Shown one piece after another: positions 12,851 through 22,471 of a stretch of 64,000 nucleotides of DNA (the first letter of the stretch is position 1; each line of letters opens with the position of its first letter). The notes beneath the pieces are model-generated. The model was not told the origin of the DNA and made no database searches. It saw only the letters and a list, made by a program, of their open reading frames with translations. The translations under genes were made by a program, and so were the position numbers. The stretch is from contig JAHGAU010000032.1 in the NCBI GenBank assembly GCA_019925105.1, forward strand, positions 1 to 64,000. The letters run 5' to 3'. Origin of the DNA: Niebla homalea (Eukaryota; Ascomycota; Lecanoromycetes; Lecanorales; Ramalinaceae).

Positions 12851-13560
12851 ACCCTTTATTATCCTTATTAAATTAAGGCCTTAATAAATAAATAAATAAT
12901 TATCTTATTAATATAAAAGGGTTTTTTCCGGTTAAAGGTTATAAATAATAAGGGTTAAATTAAGTAAGGATTTTATTAAAAGTCTTAATATAAAGAGGTA
13001 ACGTTAACGGTTATCCTATATTAAGATATTTAAAAATTATTTAAATAAAAAAATTAATAAGAAAAAAGAAATAAATATTACTTATTATTATTAAGTAAAG
13101 AATATATTTATTAATATAATCCGGATTATAATAATTCCGGTACCATTATAATTATTATTCTTTTCTTTTTTTTTTTTTTAAATTAAAAGATAAATAAAAA
13201 GGATTAATAATATTCCGGATATATTTAAAAATATTATAAAAATAAAATTATAAAATATATAGCTTTATATTATTATAAATAATAATAAACGGATTTTTAT
13301 TTTTCCGATATTATTAAGAAGTTAAAGTTTATATAAAAAAATTAAATTATTAAATTTCCTTAAAGAATAATTAAATAAAAAAAAAAAAATTAATACCGGA
13401 AAATAAATTTAATTATTAATTATTAAAAATTTAAAATAATTTAAAAATTAATAATTAAATAAAAAATTATTAAATTTAAGTAAATAAAAACTTATTTTAT
13501 AAAACTTACCGGGCTTTATAATTTTATTATTAAAAATTTTTAAATTAATTTAAGAATTAT
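12851..13560. repeat. Dispersed decayed repeat, copy C
   Basis: Same ordered landmarks as copy B: TTAATATAAAAGGGTTTTTT near 12,914, GAGGTAACGTTAACGGTTA near 12,995, ATATTCCGGATATATTTAAA near 13,210 and CGGATTTTTATTTTTCCGAT near 13,290. The GCCGGGAAATAAA word is decayed to ACCGGAAAATAAA near 13,394. It is more AT-converted than A and B, so C is probably older or was hit by more RIP cycles. Non-coding. Confidence 0.78.
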
Positions 13561-14735
13561 TTTATAAATAATTACTTTAAAAAATAATTATTTAAAGGTT
13601 AATATTTTTAATTATTAAAGTTTCCCCGGAAAAAAAATAATTACTTAAAGCTTATAATCAATTAATATTAAATAATAAGTTAAATAAAGCCCATTTTATA
13701 GTTTATATTAAGCTTTATATTTTTTTTATATAAAATTAAAGGATTTAATTTAAAAAAATTTTTAAATTATTTATTTTTAAAAATAAATAATTTAAGAATA
13801 TAATAAAAATAAAACGGAATTCCCCCCAGCGGAAAGAATAAATAAATAAAAACTATAATTATTTAAAATTAAATAATAAACTTATATATCTTTTTTAATT
13901 ATTTTTCTTTTTTTACTTATTATATTTATTTATTTTATTTACTTTTTACTTTTTCTTTTTTATTATTTATTTTATATTTTTTATATTTTTTATTTAACTT
14001 TTATTATTTATTTAAATTTTTTATTATTTATATATATATTTACTTTTTATTATTTTATTAATTATTTATTTTTTATTAATATTTTATTTTACTTTTTATT
14101 ATTTCTTTAATTTAATATTTTTTATTATTTAAATAATTATTTATTTATTATTATTTATTTAACCTTTTTATTATTTAAAATTAATTATTTATATTTTATT
14201 ATTTAATTACTTATTTACCCTATATTATTTAATTAAATCTTTACCTTATATTTTACCCTATATTATATAATTAATTTTTTATTTTATAATATTTACTTTT
14301 TATTATTTAATTTTTATTATTAATTTAAACGTTTTATTATTTAATTAAATATTTACTTTCTATTATTTTATTAATTATTTATTTTTAATTATTTATTTAT
14401 TTATTTTTTTTTTTTTTTATTTAATTATTTTCCCTTTATTATTTTATTATTTACTTAATCTCCATTTTCAACTTTTTACCCTTTATTATTTAATTAAGTA
14501 TTTAACCTTTATTAATTAATTAATTATTTATCCTTAATTTTTATATTAATTATTTATACTTTATTATTTAATTAATCTTATACTTTTTATTATTTAAGTA
14601 AGTATTTATTACTTATTATTTAATTAATTAATTAACCCTTTTTTATTTAATTTATTATTTATTTTTTATTATAAAATTAATTATTTATGCTTTATTATTT
14701 ATTTTTTATTATTTACCCTTAATTATTTATATTAA
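13561..14735. other. AT-rich block, no gene
   Basis: Heavily AT-converted sequence with one GC-containing scrap (TTCCCCCCAGCGGAAAG near 13,822) and then the TTATTTAATTA-type array from about 13,900. Nothing gene-like is visible on either strand. Confidence 0.65.
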
Positions 14736-15120
14736 ATTAAGGTTTAAATATATAAATAATTAATAATCTTATTAATATAAAGGGGTTTTTACCGGTTAAA
14801 GGTTATAAATAATAAAAGTTAAATTTAATAAAGGCTTTATTAAAAAAGTCTTAATATAAAGAAGCGACGTTAATAATTATTTTATATTAAAATATTTAAG
14901 AAATTAATTAAATAAAAAAATCAATAATAAAAAAGAAATAATTATTATTTATTATTATTAAGTAAATAATATATTTATTAATCTATTCCGGATTATAATA
15001 ATTCCGATTTTATTATAATTTTTTTTTATATTTTTTTTTTAATATTTATTCTTTTTTATTTTAACTTAAATATTTTTATTTATAATAACGTTTTTCTATT
15101 ATCTTATTATATTTAATTTT
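14736..15120. repeat. Dispersed decayed repeat, copy D (5' part)
   Basis: Begins like B and C (TTAATATAAAGGGGTTTTTA near 14,773, GAAGCGACGTTAATAATTA near 14,859, CTATTCCGGATTATAATAAT near 14,983) but loses similarity after about 15,050, where the tandem repeat starts. A right-end-like tail, CTTATATATAAAGTTAAT, reappears undecayed at about 16,177. The tandem repeat may therefore have expanded inside or next to this copy (inference). Confidence 0.7.
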
Positions 15121-15127
15121 TAATTAA

Positions 15128-15420
15128 ATAATTTAATTAAAAACTTAATAAAGGGATTAATAAAAGGGTTAATATAAAACTTAATAAATAACTTAATAAA
15201 AGGCTTAATAAAAAGCTTATTAAACGGCTTAATAAAGGCCTTCCTAAGGGTAAAGTAAAGGTACAGGTAAAGGGCTTTACTCAGCTCTCGGATTCTTTAT
15301 GTAAATTACGGTATTTTTGGGCCTATTGCGGTGGGGGTACCCTGTGAAGTGCTTGCTAAGAGGCCTGGTAAAAGGCCTGGTAAAGGGCCTGGTAAAGGGC
15401 TTAGTAAAGGGTTTGCTGGG
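15128..15420. repeat. Tandem repeat crossing a RIP boundary
   Basis: Units of 10-12 bp read CTTAATAAA, AGGCTTAATAAA, CGGCTTAATAAA on the left (15,140-15,236) and AGGCCTGGTAAA, GGGCCTGGTAAA, GGGCTTAGTAAA on the right (15,361-15,408). The left units differ from the right units by GGCCTGG-to-GGCTTAA changes, that is C-to-T and G-to-A only. Unit decay therefore falls from the telomere side to the centromere side within one array. It runs directly into the 12-bp minisatellite. Confidence 0.8.
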
Positions 15421-16075
15421 GGTGCAGGTGAGGGTGCAAGTGAGGGTGCAGGTGAGGGTGTAAGTGAGGGTGCAAGTAAGGGTAGTGGTGCACTTGCAGG
15501 TAAGGGTGCAGGTGAGGGTGGTGGTAAGGGTAGTGGTGCACTTGCAGGTGAGGGTGCAGGTGAGGGTGGTGGTGAGGGTGGTGGTGCACCTGCAGGTAAG
15601 GGTGCAGGTGAGGGTGCAAGTAAGGGTGCAGGTGAGGGTATAAGTGAGGGTGGTGGTGAGGGTGCAAGTGAGGGTGCAAGTGAGGGTGCAAGTGAGGGTG
15701 CAAGTGAGGGTGCAAGTGAGGGTGCAAGTGAGGGTGCAAGTGAGGGTGCAAGTGAGGGTGCAAGTGAGGGTGCAAGTGAGGGTGCAAGTGAGGGTGGTGG
15801 TAAGGGTGCAAGTGAGGGTGCAAGTAAGGGTGTAAGTGAGGGTGCAAGTAAGGGTGCAAGTAAGGGTGCAAGTGAGGGTGCAAGTGAGGGTGCAAGTGAG
15901 GGTACAAGTGAGGGTGTAAATGAGGGTGCAAGTGAGGGTGCAAGTAAGGGTAGTGGTGCACTTGCAGGTAAGGGTGCAGATAAGGGTGCAAGTGAGGGTG
16001 CAGGTGAGGGTGCAGGTAAGGGTGCAGGTGAGGGTGGTGGTGAGGGTGGTGGTGAGGCTGCAGGTGAGGGTGGAT
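15415..16075. repeat. 12-bp minisatellite GGTGCAAGTGAG
   Basis: About 50 units of GGTGCAAGTGAG with GGTGCAGGTGAG, GGTGGTGGTGAG and AAG-ending variants. The most homogeneous stretch is at 15,656-15,795. A higher-order segment GGTAGTGGTGCACTTGCAGG recurs at 15,481, 15,529 and 15,950. The 12-bp period keeps several frames open on both strands: Gly-Ala-Ser-Glu on plus (15,331-16,098), Val-Arg-Val-Gln on another plus frame, and His-Leu-His-Pro on minus (15,401-16,117). Simultaneous opening on both strands is expected from the repeat, so I do not call a gene, although a secreted or antifreeze-like repetitive protein cannot be excluded without RNA data. Confidence 0.9.
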
Positions 16076-16235
16076 CACCTTTGGTGGTAAAATCTTAATC
16101 CTTTTATTTCTCAACAACCACCCTATAAAATTTTATCAACAGAGGCTTATTTGAATGCGCTTACTTCACTCTACAACTCTTATATATAAAGTTAATGGAT
16201 TACGTAGATAACTCTAAAGATGCACTAAGATGAAG

Positions 16236-16333
16236 TATCCGTACTTCACATGAAGTTCAGATCCAAGACTTGGCAGATGACTCACTGCATGCAGCCTCTC
16301 CTATTGGTCAGCTATCCGTACTTCACATGAAGT
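16236..16333. repeat. 21-bp direct repeat with hairpin core
   Basis: TATCCGTACTTCACATGAAGT occurs at 16,236-16,256 and again at 16,313-16,333. Each copy contains an ACTTCA-CA-TGAAGT hairpin. The pair lies just right of the undecayed repeat tail at 16,177-16,194 and upstream of the first real gene, so it could be a repeat terminus or promoter sites. Function is not shown. Confidence 0.75.
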
Positions 16334-16670
16334 CCAGACATTAATAGTGTTAGGGCGGGAATCGTCCGGGAGGTCCGGGGCTGAAAAAGCCTCCACGGTG
16401 GGGGCTCTTTGCATGCTGCGCCCAGGCGCGGTGAAACCTGACATATCTAATTAAGTCGGCAATTTCATCGTACCTTACAACAGTAGTAATGCACCGCGAA
16501 GGAGACAATCAAGCGCGTGCTCAATGGTGAGTGAGTGCGCGAGTGGGGAGGTCTTGAAGTGATGAGTAACGCTGCCGTCGCAGAGACATGACGCAACGTC
16601 TTGATCGCTGCTCTCCAAGAAATCCACATAAACACGTTCGGAACTGGCCACACTGTACTTTCTCGGGAGA

Positions 16671-17138
16671 ATGGCATCACTCATCCCCCCTTTCACCCGT
16701 GCCACCGCGCACCAGAAAGTCAAAGCCGCCCAAGCCCTCTGGAACACGCGCTCTCCCCACAATGTCGCTCAAGCTTACACCCCCGACAGTATCTGGAGGA
16801 ACCGCTCCACCTTCCTCCAGGGTCGTGCACAAATCGAGAAGTTTCTCACGGCAAAATGGAAGCGCGAGCAAGACTATCGACTTCGCAAAGAGCTGTTTGC
16901 TGTGGAGGAAGGTGGCAATAAAATAGCTGTGCAGTTCTGGTACGAGTATCGCGACGGGGAGGATGCGATGAAGTGGAAGAGGTGTTATGGCATTGAGCAT
17001 TGGACTTTCGATGGGGAGGGGCAGATGAAGAAGAGGATGATGAGTGGAAATGATGTTGAGATTGAGGACGATGAGCGGTGGTTCTACGAGTCCGTGGTTG
17101 ATGTAGATAAGGTGAACCTTGGGGAGAAGGACTTCTGA
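16671..17138 (+). CDS. DUF1348 / NTF2-like (SnoaL-fold) protein
   Basis: Single-exon protein of 155 aa. The N-terminal PPFTRATAHQKVKAAQALW, then AYTPDSIWRNRSTFLQGR, the IEKFLTAKWKRE segment and a VQFWYEYRD strand follow the DUF1348 pattern (PPFT..TA..KV..AE..WN, Y..DS.WRNR..F..GR..I..FL..KW..E..YRL), so the cone-shaped NTF2-like fold is expected. Usual family length is about 150-160 aa, so the protein is complete. The C-terminus (ESVVDVDKVNLGEKDF) differs from the PxGRRPxDHPSL tail common in the family. The biochemical role is unknown; related NTF2-like proteins bind small hydrophobic ligands or act as isomerases. The start was chosen because the conserved region begins within five residues of this Met. 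It is the first intact gene from the telomere, and its codon use is not AT-shifted. Confidence 0.85.
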   Translation: MASLIPPFTRATAHQKVKAAQALWNTRSPHNVAQAYTPDSIWRNRSTFLQGRAQIEKFLTAKWKREQDYRLRKELFAVEEGGNKIAVQFWYEYRDGEDAMKWKRCYGIEHWTFDGEGQMKKRMMSGNDVEIEDDERWFYESVVDVDKVNLGEKDF

Positions 17139-17767
17139 GATGAGGTGAGTCGAGTCGGCGTCGAGCAGCACCCTACTGACCTTTATGATAGTGGTCAGGT
17201 AGTTACATGAATGATCATTGATGATGAGGTCAAATGTATCCAAGGATGCCGACGCCAGAAACTGTCGTACAATGTATGCGCGGGCTCATATCATCTTCTT
17301 GCATGCGGCTGCGTTGATCGGGGAAGTTCGCTGAACGACTTGATTCGTCGGCTTATTGGTGTAACTGCAAGATTGCGAAATGCTTGCACGCTGCACCATA
17401 GAGATGCAATACTCCTCCCACCACGGCTTTCTTACGTCAATTTTTGACGGGTGGGTGCAGGAAAGGCCCCTCAATGCGCTGGGCTCCTCGCGCGACAACT
17501 TAATTAGTCGGCTTCTTCTTGTAGCTGCAAGAGTGCGAAATGCTTGCACCCATACTGTCCTAGTCCTCGCACGAGGTGGTCGCCTGATACTTTACGAAAA
17601 AAGTCCAGGGAGACGCTCAACGGACCAAGCGCATCATCGTGTATGCTTACATTGCACCGTTGCCCGCTTCCCAATTTTGAGGATACCGCCTTGAGTAGAC
17701 AAGCCTGCTCTTCACAGTTCTCAACAGCATATTACCTAGTTTGAGGAGTAGCACAACACGTGCCTCG
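17139..17767. other. Intergenic with 58-bp imperfect direct repeat
   Basis: No gene seen. Two imperfect copies of a sequence containing TCGGCTT...GTA(A/G)CTGCAAGA, then TGCGAAATGCTTGCAC, lie at 17,335-17,392 and 17,493-17,551, about 157 bp apart. The short open frames on both strands here have no recognisable similarity. Confidence 0.6.
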
Positions 17768-18702
17768 ATGGAATCCAGCAACTACTTTTTGGACGCGTCT
17801 ACAGAGAAGGTGAGCTTTCTGAAGAGCGATGGATGCAATGAGAGATACTCATGAACTCTCAGGGCGAAACCCATCGCCTCGGTAATATGAATGCACTTCT
17901 TCACCGAGTCTGCTAACAGCAACCAGACGTGCAACATCAGCTCTGGCAGATCCTTTTACAAGGTCGGCTCCTGACTGCTCCTTATACTAATGCAGCCTCT
18001 ATACTTGATCTAGGCTGCGGCAGTGCTGTATGGACAGCAGCCGTTGCAAGAAACTTGCCAGGCGTTCTCGTGACTGGTGTTGATATCACACCTCCAGCGA
18101 ATGACTTCGGGCTCAAGAATTTGAGCATCGTAGAAGCTGACATCGAGAAACCCTGGAATTTTGCCATCGATCAGGGCGGACAATACGATATCATCACATT
18201 GAGAGTTCTTGTGAGCGCCATTGGCAATTGGCCAAGTTTGATTCAAAAGTGTTATGAGCATCTGAAGCCAGGTGGCTGGATTGAAGTTCAGGATATCACC
18301 ATAGGCACTTTCTCGGATACCCAAGACTGGCGAGATGAGTCTAGCCCCCTGATGCGATGGTATCAGTGCTATCGAAAAGGCGCTTCGGAATATGGAATCG
18401 AAGGTTTCGCCAATCAAACGCGTAAAGATGCTCTTGCTCGCGCTCAATACATCAATGTAACAGAGACTTTTTATAAATGCCCTTTCTTCGAAGACGCGAA
18501 TGCTCGGTCCGACAAAGAGAAGCTGGCTAGGCTAGCACGTGAGAACGTGTTAGGCCTTTTGGAAGCCGTCACGAAGCATATGATAGATAGAATTGAGTCG
18601 AGCGATCTCGGCATGAGTGAACATGAGCTTCAGCAGCTTAAAGATGAGGCTAAGGCGGATGTCATCGAAAACGCGAAAGTCAAAGCATACTATTGGATAT
18701 AG
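17768..18702 (+). CDS. LaeA-like class I SAM methyltransferase
   Basis: The 3' exon (17,920-18,702) encodes a Rossmann methyltransferase: QHQLWQILLQGRLLTAP, motif I ILDLGCGSAVWTAAVA, an acidic strand end (VTGVDI), a post-I EADIEKPW, the motif III-like YDIITLRVLV, and LKPGGWIEVQD. This arrangement is typical of fungal LaeA-like (methyltransf_23) enzymes, which use S-adenosylmethionine and often sit near secondary-metabolite genes. The substrate is unknown. A likely first exon at 17,768-17,809 encodes MESSNYFLDASTEK, joined by an intron 17,810-17,919 (GTGAGC...CTAACAG, phase 0) to give about 274 aa. The TGCTAAC branch-like site lies unusually close to this acceptor, so the splice and true start are uncertain. 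The C-terminal part is open to the stop, with no lesions. It could be part of a decayed metabolic cluster with the P450 downstream. Confidence 0.75.
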
Positions 18703-19635
18703 TAAGATACACTTTTCGATTCCAGACCCATTACGCTGATGTACCATTGAAGTAGTGTTCATTTGGGCCAAAGGCCATGTCATTGAAAATGACTGTTGAA
18801 AGCCACAACAAAGATGGCTTTCAATCAGTGACAGCCGCTGGTCAACAACATCGAGAAATCTATTAGATGGAGATACCTTGATCAGAGTCCTCAAGGTTTC
18901 CTTCGGGTTTGCATTTAAGGGTTGCATTTAAGGGTCGCGAATGGAGCGCAGGTCTGCAGTCATTTCTTCACGCAATGGGTCATGCTGATCGTCTTTCGCC
19001 CCTCTTGGACTCGATCCTTTGTTAGTAAAAGAGAAACTTCTAACACAACTTTCACTACGCTTGAAATGCTAAAGTTCAGTCCCTCGTTGGAAGAGCGAAG
19101 AAAAAGCCGGGAGGCAGCCATACTCAATATCAAGTCCGGGCTCAAGGCTAGTCTACATTGACGGAATTGGTGATACTCAGCTTTCGTGCTCTTTCATTGA
19201 AGCTCAAAAATCCTCGCTCACATTTATTGATTATGGTTTTGAGGACTTTTCCTGGTTCAAGAAATGACAGAATTCACGCATGAGAGACTGAATTTAAGCA
19301 CCTTCCATGCATTGATTCACTCTTGATTGCCGCTGACGCCAGAATGTAGTGAACGCATAGTTCGACATAGATTTCCAACAGGTCTCCACAGTAATGAGGA
19401 TTGCGGCCGTTTGCCTTCGCAGTATCCAAGGCACCGGACCAGTGAACTCTATCGAGCCTGTATGTCGTACGTGGCTCGTAGCAATGCAATTCTGGGGCTG
19501 ATGTCCGCTCAGTGCTGCAGGAGGCTTGAGATGCCTGTTGCCGTGCTCAAGTGCTGATATCCATCACCTTGTTTCTTCCCTTGAGATACCTTGAAGCCAG
19601 GAAGTCTCCGGACAAGGAAGTTTCGAAGTTTGAAT
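18703..19635. other. Intergenic, no gene recognised
   Basis: Several short open frames on both strands, none with recognisable motifs. A tandem 13-mer (TTGCATTTAAGGG twice) lies at about 18,908-18,935. Confidence 0.5.
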
Positions 19636-19639
19636 AGTG

Positions 19640-21210
19640 TTGCATATCACGATCCTTCAGATAGTCGCTGTTGCCATTGTCCACAACAAGGCGCCGCTTA
19701 CTGTCACTATTTTCCAAGTATCCTGGACCTTGCCTAGCTTCCTTGACACACCTCTGGTACACGTAGATCAATTGGCGAGGGACCCAGCAAGAGCTCTTGG
19801 AGAGGTTGCATACCAGATACGGTAATATTGTTCAAGTTGCTCCAAATGAAGTGTTCGTACTATCCTTTCGCAAAAGCATGGCGACTACTAAAGATGTCTA
19901 CGCACTTCTGTACACCAGAAGCGTTTCAATTGATTGATGGACAGGGAAGTCCTTGTGAGAAGTCAGATTGTTTCAAGGTCTACTAGGGTGATCGTGATTT
20001 TGATCTTGTGTCAGAGCGCGAAAAGCACAAACACGCAGATCACAGAAGGGCGGTCGCACAGATCTACTCGGCAACGAGTTTGAAGAGTCAAGAAAAGTAC
20101 ATAGACGCGACATTGCGCGAATTTTTCCGTCACTTGGACGAAAGACTGGATGAGCCATTTGATATCAGTGATTGGATTCAGTACTGGAGCTTTGAGAAGC
20201 CTAATGCTTCGATGCCTTTTCAGCGTTTCGAGAGAGACTCACTAAGATCTTCCAGACACTATCGGCATGATGACCTTCTCCAAACCTTTTGGATTTCTCG
20301 AGCGTGGTGCAGACTGGAACAATGCATTGCACCAGATCAGAGCAGCTGGCGACTCAGCAGCGTGGGTGGGCCAGAATCCCTGGCTGTACTGGTTGTGCCA
20401 ACGAACAGTATTTCAAGTCCTGGGGAACCCTCTGGCCCTTGCAAACCGCAACGGCGCAGTCCGGAACTTCGCTATCAAGCAGGCCAAACTGCGACAGCGC
20501 CAGAGCACGCTACCACAGCCCGATATCATGCAAAAGCTCCTGGAGGTACACGATAAAAAGCCCCACGCACTGAACGATGATGCAGTCTCCTCAATGGTGG
20601 CAACAAACATCTTTGGCGGCGCTGAACGACGACATCTTCCATTCGAGCAGTGATATACTTCCTCTTGAAGAATAAGGGTGCCCTTGGCAAGCTCCGAGAA
20701 GAGATCGATGAGACGTGTCGCAAAGTGTCCGGGCCGTTTAATGTGCCAGTCTCGCTTGAGTTAGCCAAGTCAATGACTTACTTGAAGGCGGTGATCTATG
20801 AAAGTATGCGCTTGTTTCCCGGGAATGGTCTGCCACTTGCGCGCGTTTCTCCACCAGAGGGACTCCACATTAATGGTCATTATTTTCCGTCGGGGGTCCA
20901 GCTTACTGTATACTCCTGGGCTCTGCATTGTAACAAGAGGCTTTTCGGTGAAGACGCTCACGACTTCCGACCTGAGAGGTGGTTGGATACCAGCAAGAAT
21001 TCCGAACTGCATCGATGGTTCTTCTCTTTCGGCTACGGTTCTCGAAAATGCCTGGGTCAGAATTTGGCTTGGATGGAGATGCTCAAATTGATCAGTACCA
21101 TGTTTAGAGTCTACGAAGTTTCCTTGGAAGATCCTTGCTCTACCTGGAGCATAAGTGGTGGCTTCATCAAGGGCCAGAAGAACATCAACGTTGTATTGAA
21201 GTCTCGCTGA
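19640..21210 (+). pseudogene. Cytochrome P450 (pisatin-demethylase-like), broken
   Basis: The conserved P450 order is recoverable across frames. A Pro-rich hinge YPGPCLASLTHLW starts at 19,719, and RYGNIVQVAPNEV at about 19,818. HADHRRAVAQIYS lies in the C-helix region (about 20,035), and FSKPFGFLERGADW at about 20,273. The ESMR K-helix ExxR is near 20,800, and FRPERW near 20,970. The haem loop FSFGYGSRKCLGQN with its Cys ligand is near 21,025-21,065. Lesions: in-frame TAG at 19,764-19,766 and TGA at 19,935-19,937, a frame change near 20,195-20,260 where an intron-like stretch ends in CTTCCAG but lacks a GT donor, and a one-base frameshift at about 20,615-20,650 inside the I-helix (GGAE then TTTSS). 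An intact member would be a haem monooxygenase at the ER membrane. It lies 0.9 kb downstream of the methyltransferase on the same strand. Confidence 0.85.
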
Positions 21211-21313
21211 CAGACTTAGAAAAGCCTCTTGAGCGGCTTGGACTAGTGAAGGTATCACGATAGCTATTATCTTCAGCCGCCACTCATCCGTAGCCGTTCC
21301 TTTGGCGAGACCG

Positions 21314-22471
21314 CTAGGACATCGCCCTGGAGCCACCGTTCTTTAATATGCCAGTCATGAGACTATTGCCAGTCAACCCAGAACCTCCACTACCGGTGCC
21401 AATGTTGCCATAAGGGCTATTGCGACTGCCAGCGGGTCTTTTTGGCGAGCTACCAGCTGTATTGCTATTACCCGGGTTACTCGATGTGGTAGAGCTGTCG
21501 CTGCTGAGAATGCTACTTCCCGTACCGCCGCTGTTGGTGTTTTCTGCGCCAGTGTCTTGTCCGGTGGCAGCTTCAAGCCCGCTGCTCGTGCTGTTTCCTT
21601 CGGTGATGTCAGTCCCGCTGCCAGCAGCAGGTGAGCTGGTTGTGAGATTGCCGTTGCTGGTACCAGTCGTCACGCCGGTAATGGCCCCACCGAGACCGCC
21701 ACTCGTACTGAATCCACTGCTGGTGTCAAGTCCGCCTGTACGATCGGTGCTGCTATTGGCAAGCTTGCTGCTTTGGCTTGCAAGGGACAGCTGTGAATTG
21801 CCGCCTGAGCTACCATAATTCCCTGGTGTCGTGTACGTGCTTTGGCTAGATAAGTTTGATATGCCGGAAACCGAGAGCAGTCCGTGAGAAGTATCGCCCG
21901 GTTGCTGGCACTGCCAGTCCGGTGACCAGCTCCAAACTCCATTGATTGGGACACGACACTGTGCGAAAGCTGCAGTGAAAAGCTTATCAGCGATCACATC
22001 TCACTGCGGAAAAAGATCATAGAGGAAAGAGAACTTACAGTCATCCTTGCAGATACATTGTGCACCCCCTCCACAAGGCAACGGAGTACTGACGCCAATG
22101 AAGGTACCGTTGCAGTAGCCCCATAATGGCAGCGCTGATGATGAGTTTGTTGACGAGGACGAAGTCTGACCTGTCGAGGGCTGACTGTTGCCAAGGGGCT
22201 GACTGAAGCTACTGGCGCTGCTGCCACCAAAACTGCTGCTACTGGAGTTACTGCTACCCGAGCTGCTGCTTGCAATGCTGCTGCTTTCAAGGCTGCTGCT
22301 ACCATGGCTGCTGCTACCATGGCTGCTGCCACGAGAACTTCCAGTCGATGGGTATTGTGGTAAGGGCGACGCATGAGCCAGAATTGGTAGAATTCCAAGT
22401 ACAAAGATATGCCACATCGCAGTCAAGGTCGCCGTCCTGGTTTTGGTGCTGATCCTACTCATCTTTTGCAT
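21314..22471 (-). CDS. Secreted Ser/Gly/Thr-rich protein with short Cys domain
   Basis: Two exons, 22,039-22,471 and 21,314-21,969, are joined by a 69-nt intron with GTAAGT donor and CTGCAG acceptor (phase 1), giving up to 362 aa. A clear signal peptide (MWHIFVLGILPILAHASPLP) begins at an internal Met at 22,417, the likelier start. A Ser-rich spacer is followed by a small Cys domain (WGYCNGT...CGGGAQCICKDD, spliced to SFAQCRVPINGVWSWSPDWQC), then about 190 residues of Ser/Thr/Gly/Asn without Cys. The architecture suggests an O-glycosylated extracellular or wall protein. I do not recognise the Cys domain. No GPI signal is evident. The splice restores a Cys-x-x-Trp-rich stretch, supporting the gene model. 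Low-complexity Ser codons (GCTGCTGCT on plus) may vary in copy number between strains. Confidence 0.75.

Noticed and set aside
15415..16075. CRISPR array
   Set aside because: Units are contiguous with no spacers, and the organism is eukaryotic.
15401..16117. 238-codon minus-strand His/Leu/Pro frame
   Set aside because: Antisense reading of the 12-bp minisatellite; the periodicity alone keeps it open.
16677..17243. 188-codon minus frame
   Set aside because: Antisense of the DUF1348 gene; no motifs.
21420..21818. 132-codon plus frame, Leu/Pro/Val-rich
   Set aside because: Antisense of the Ser-rich secreted gene.
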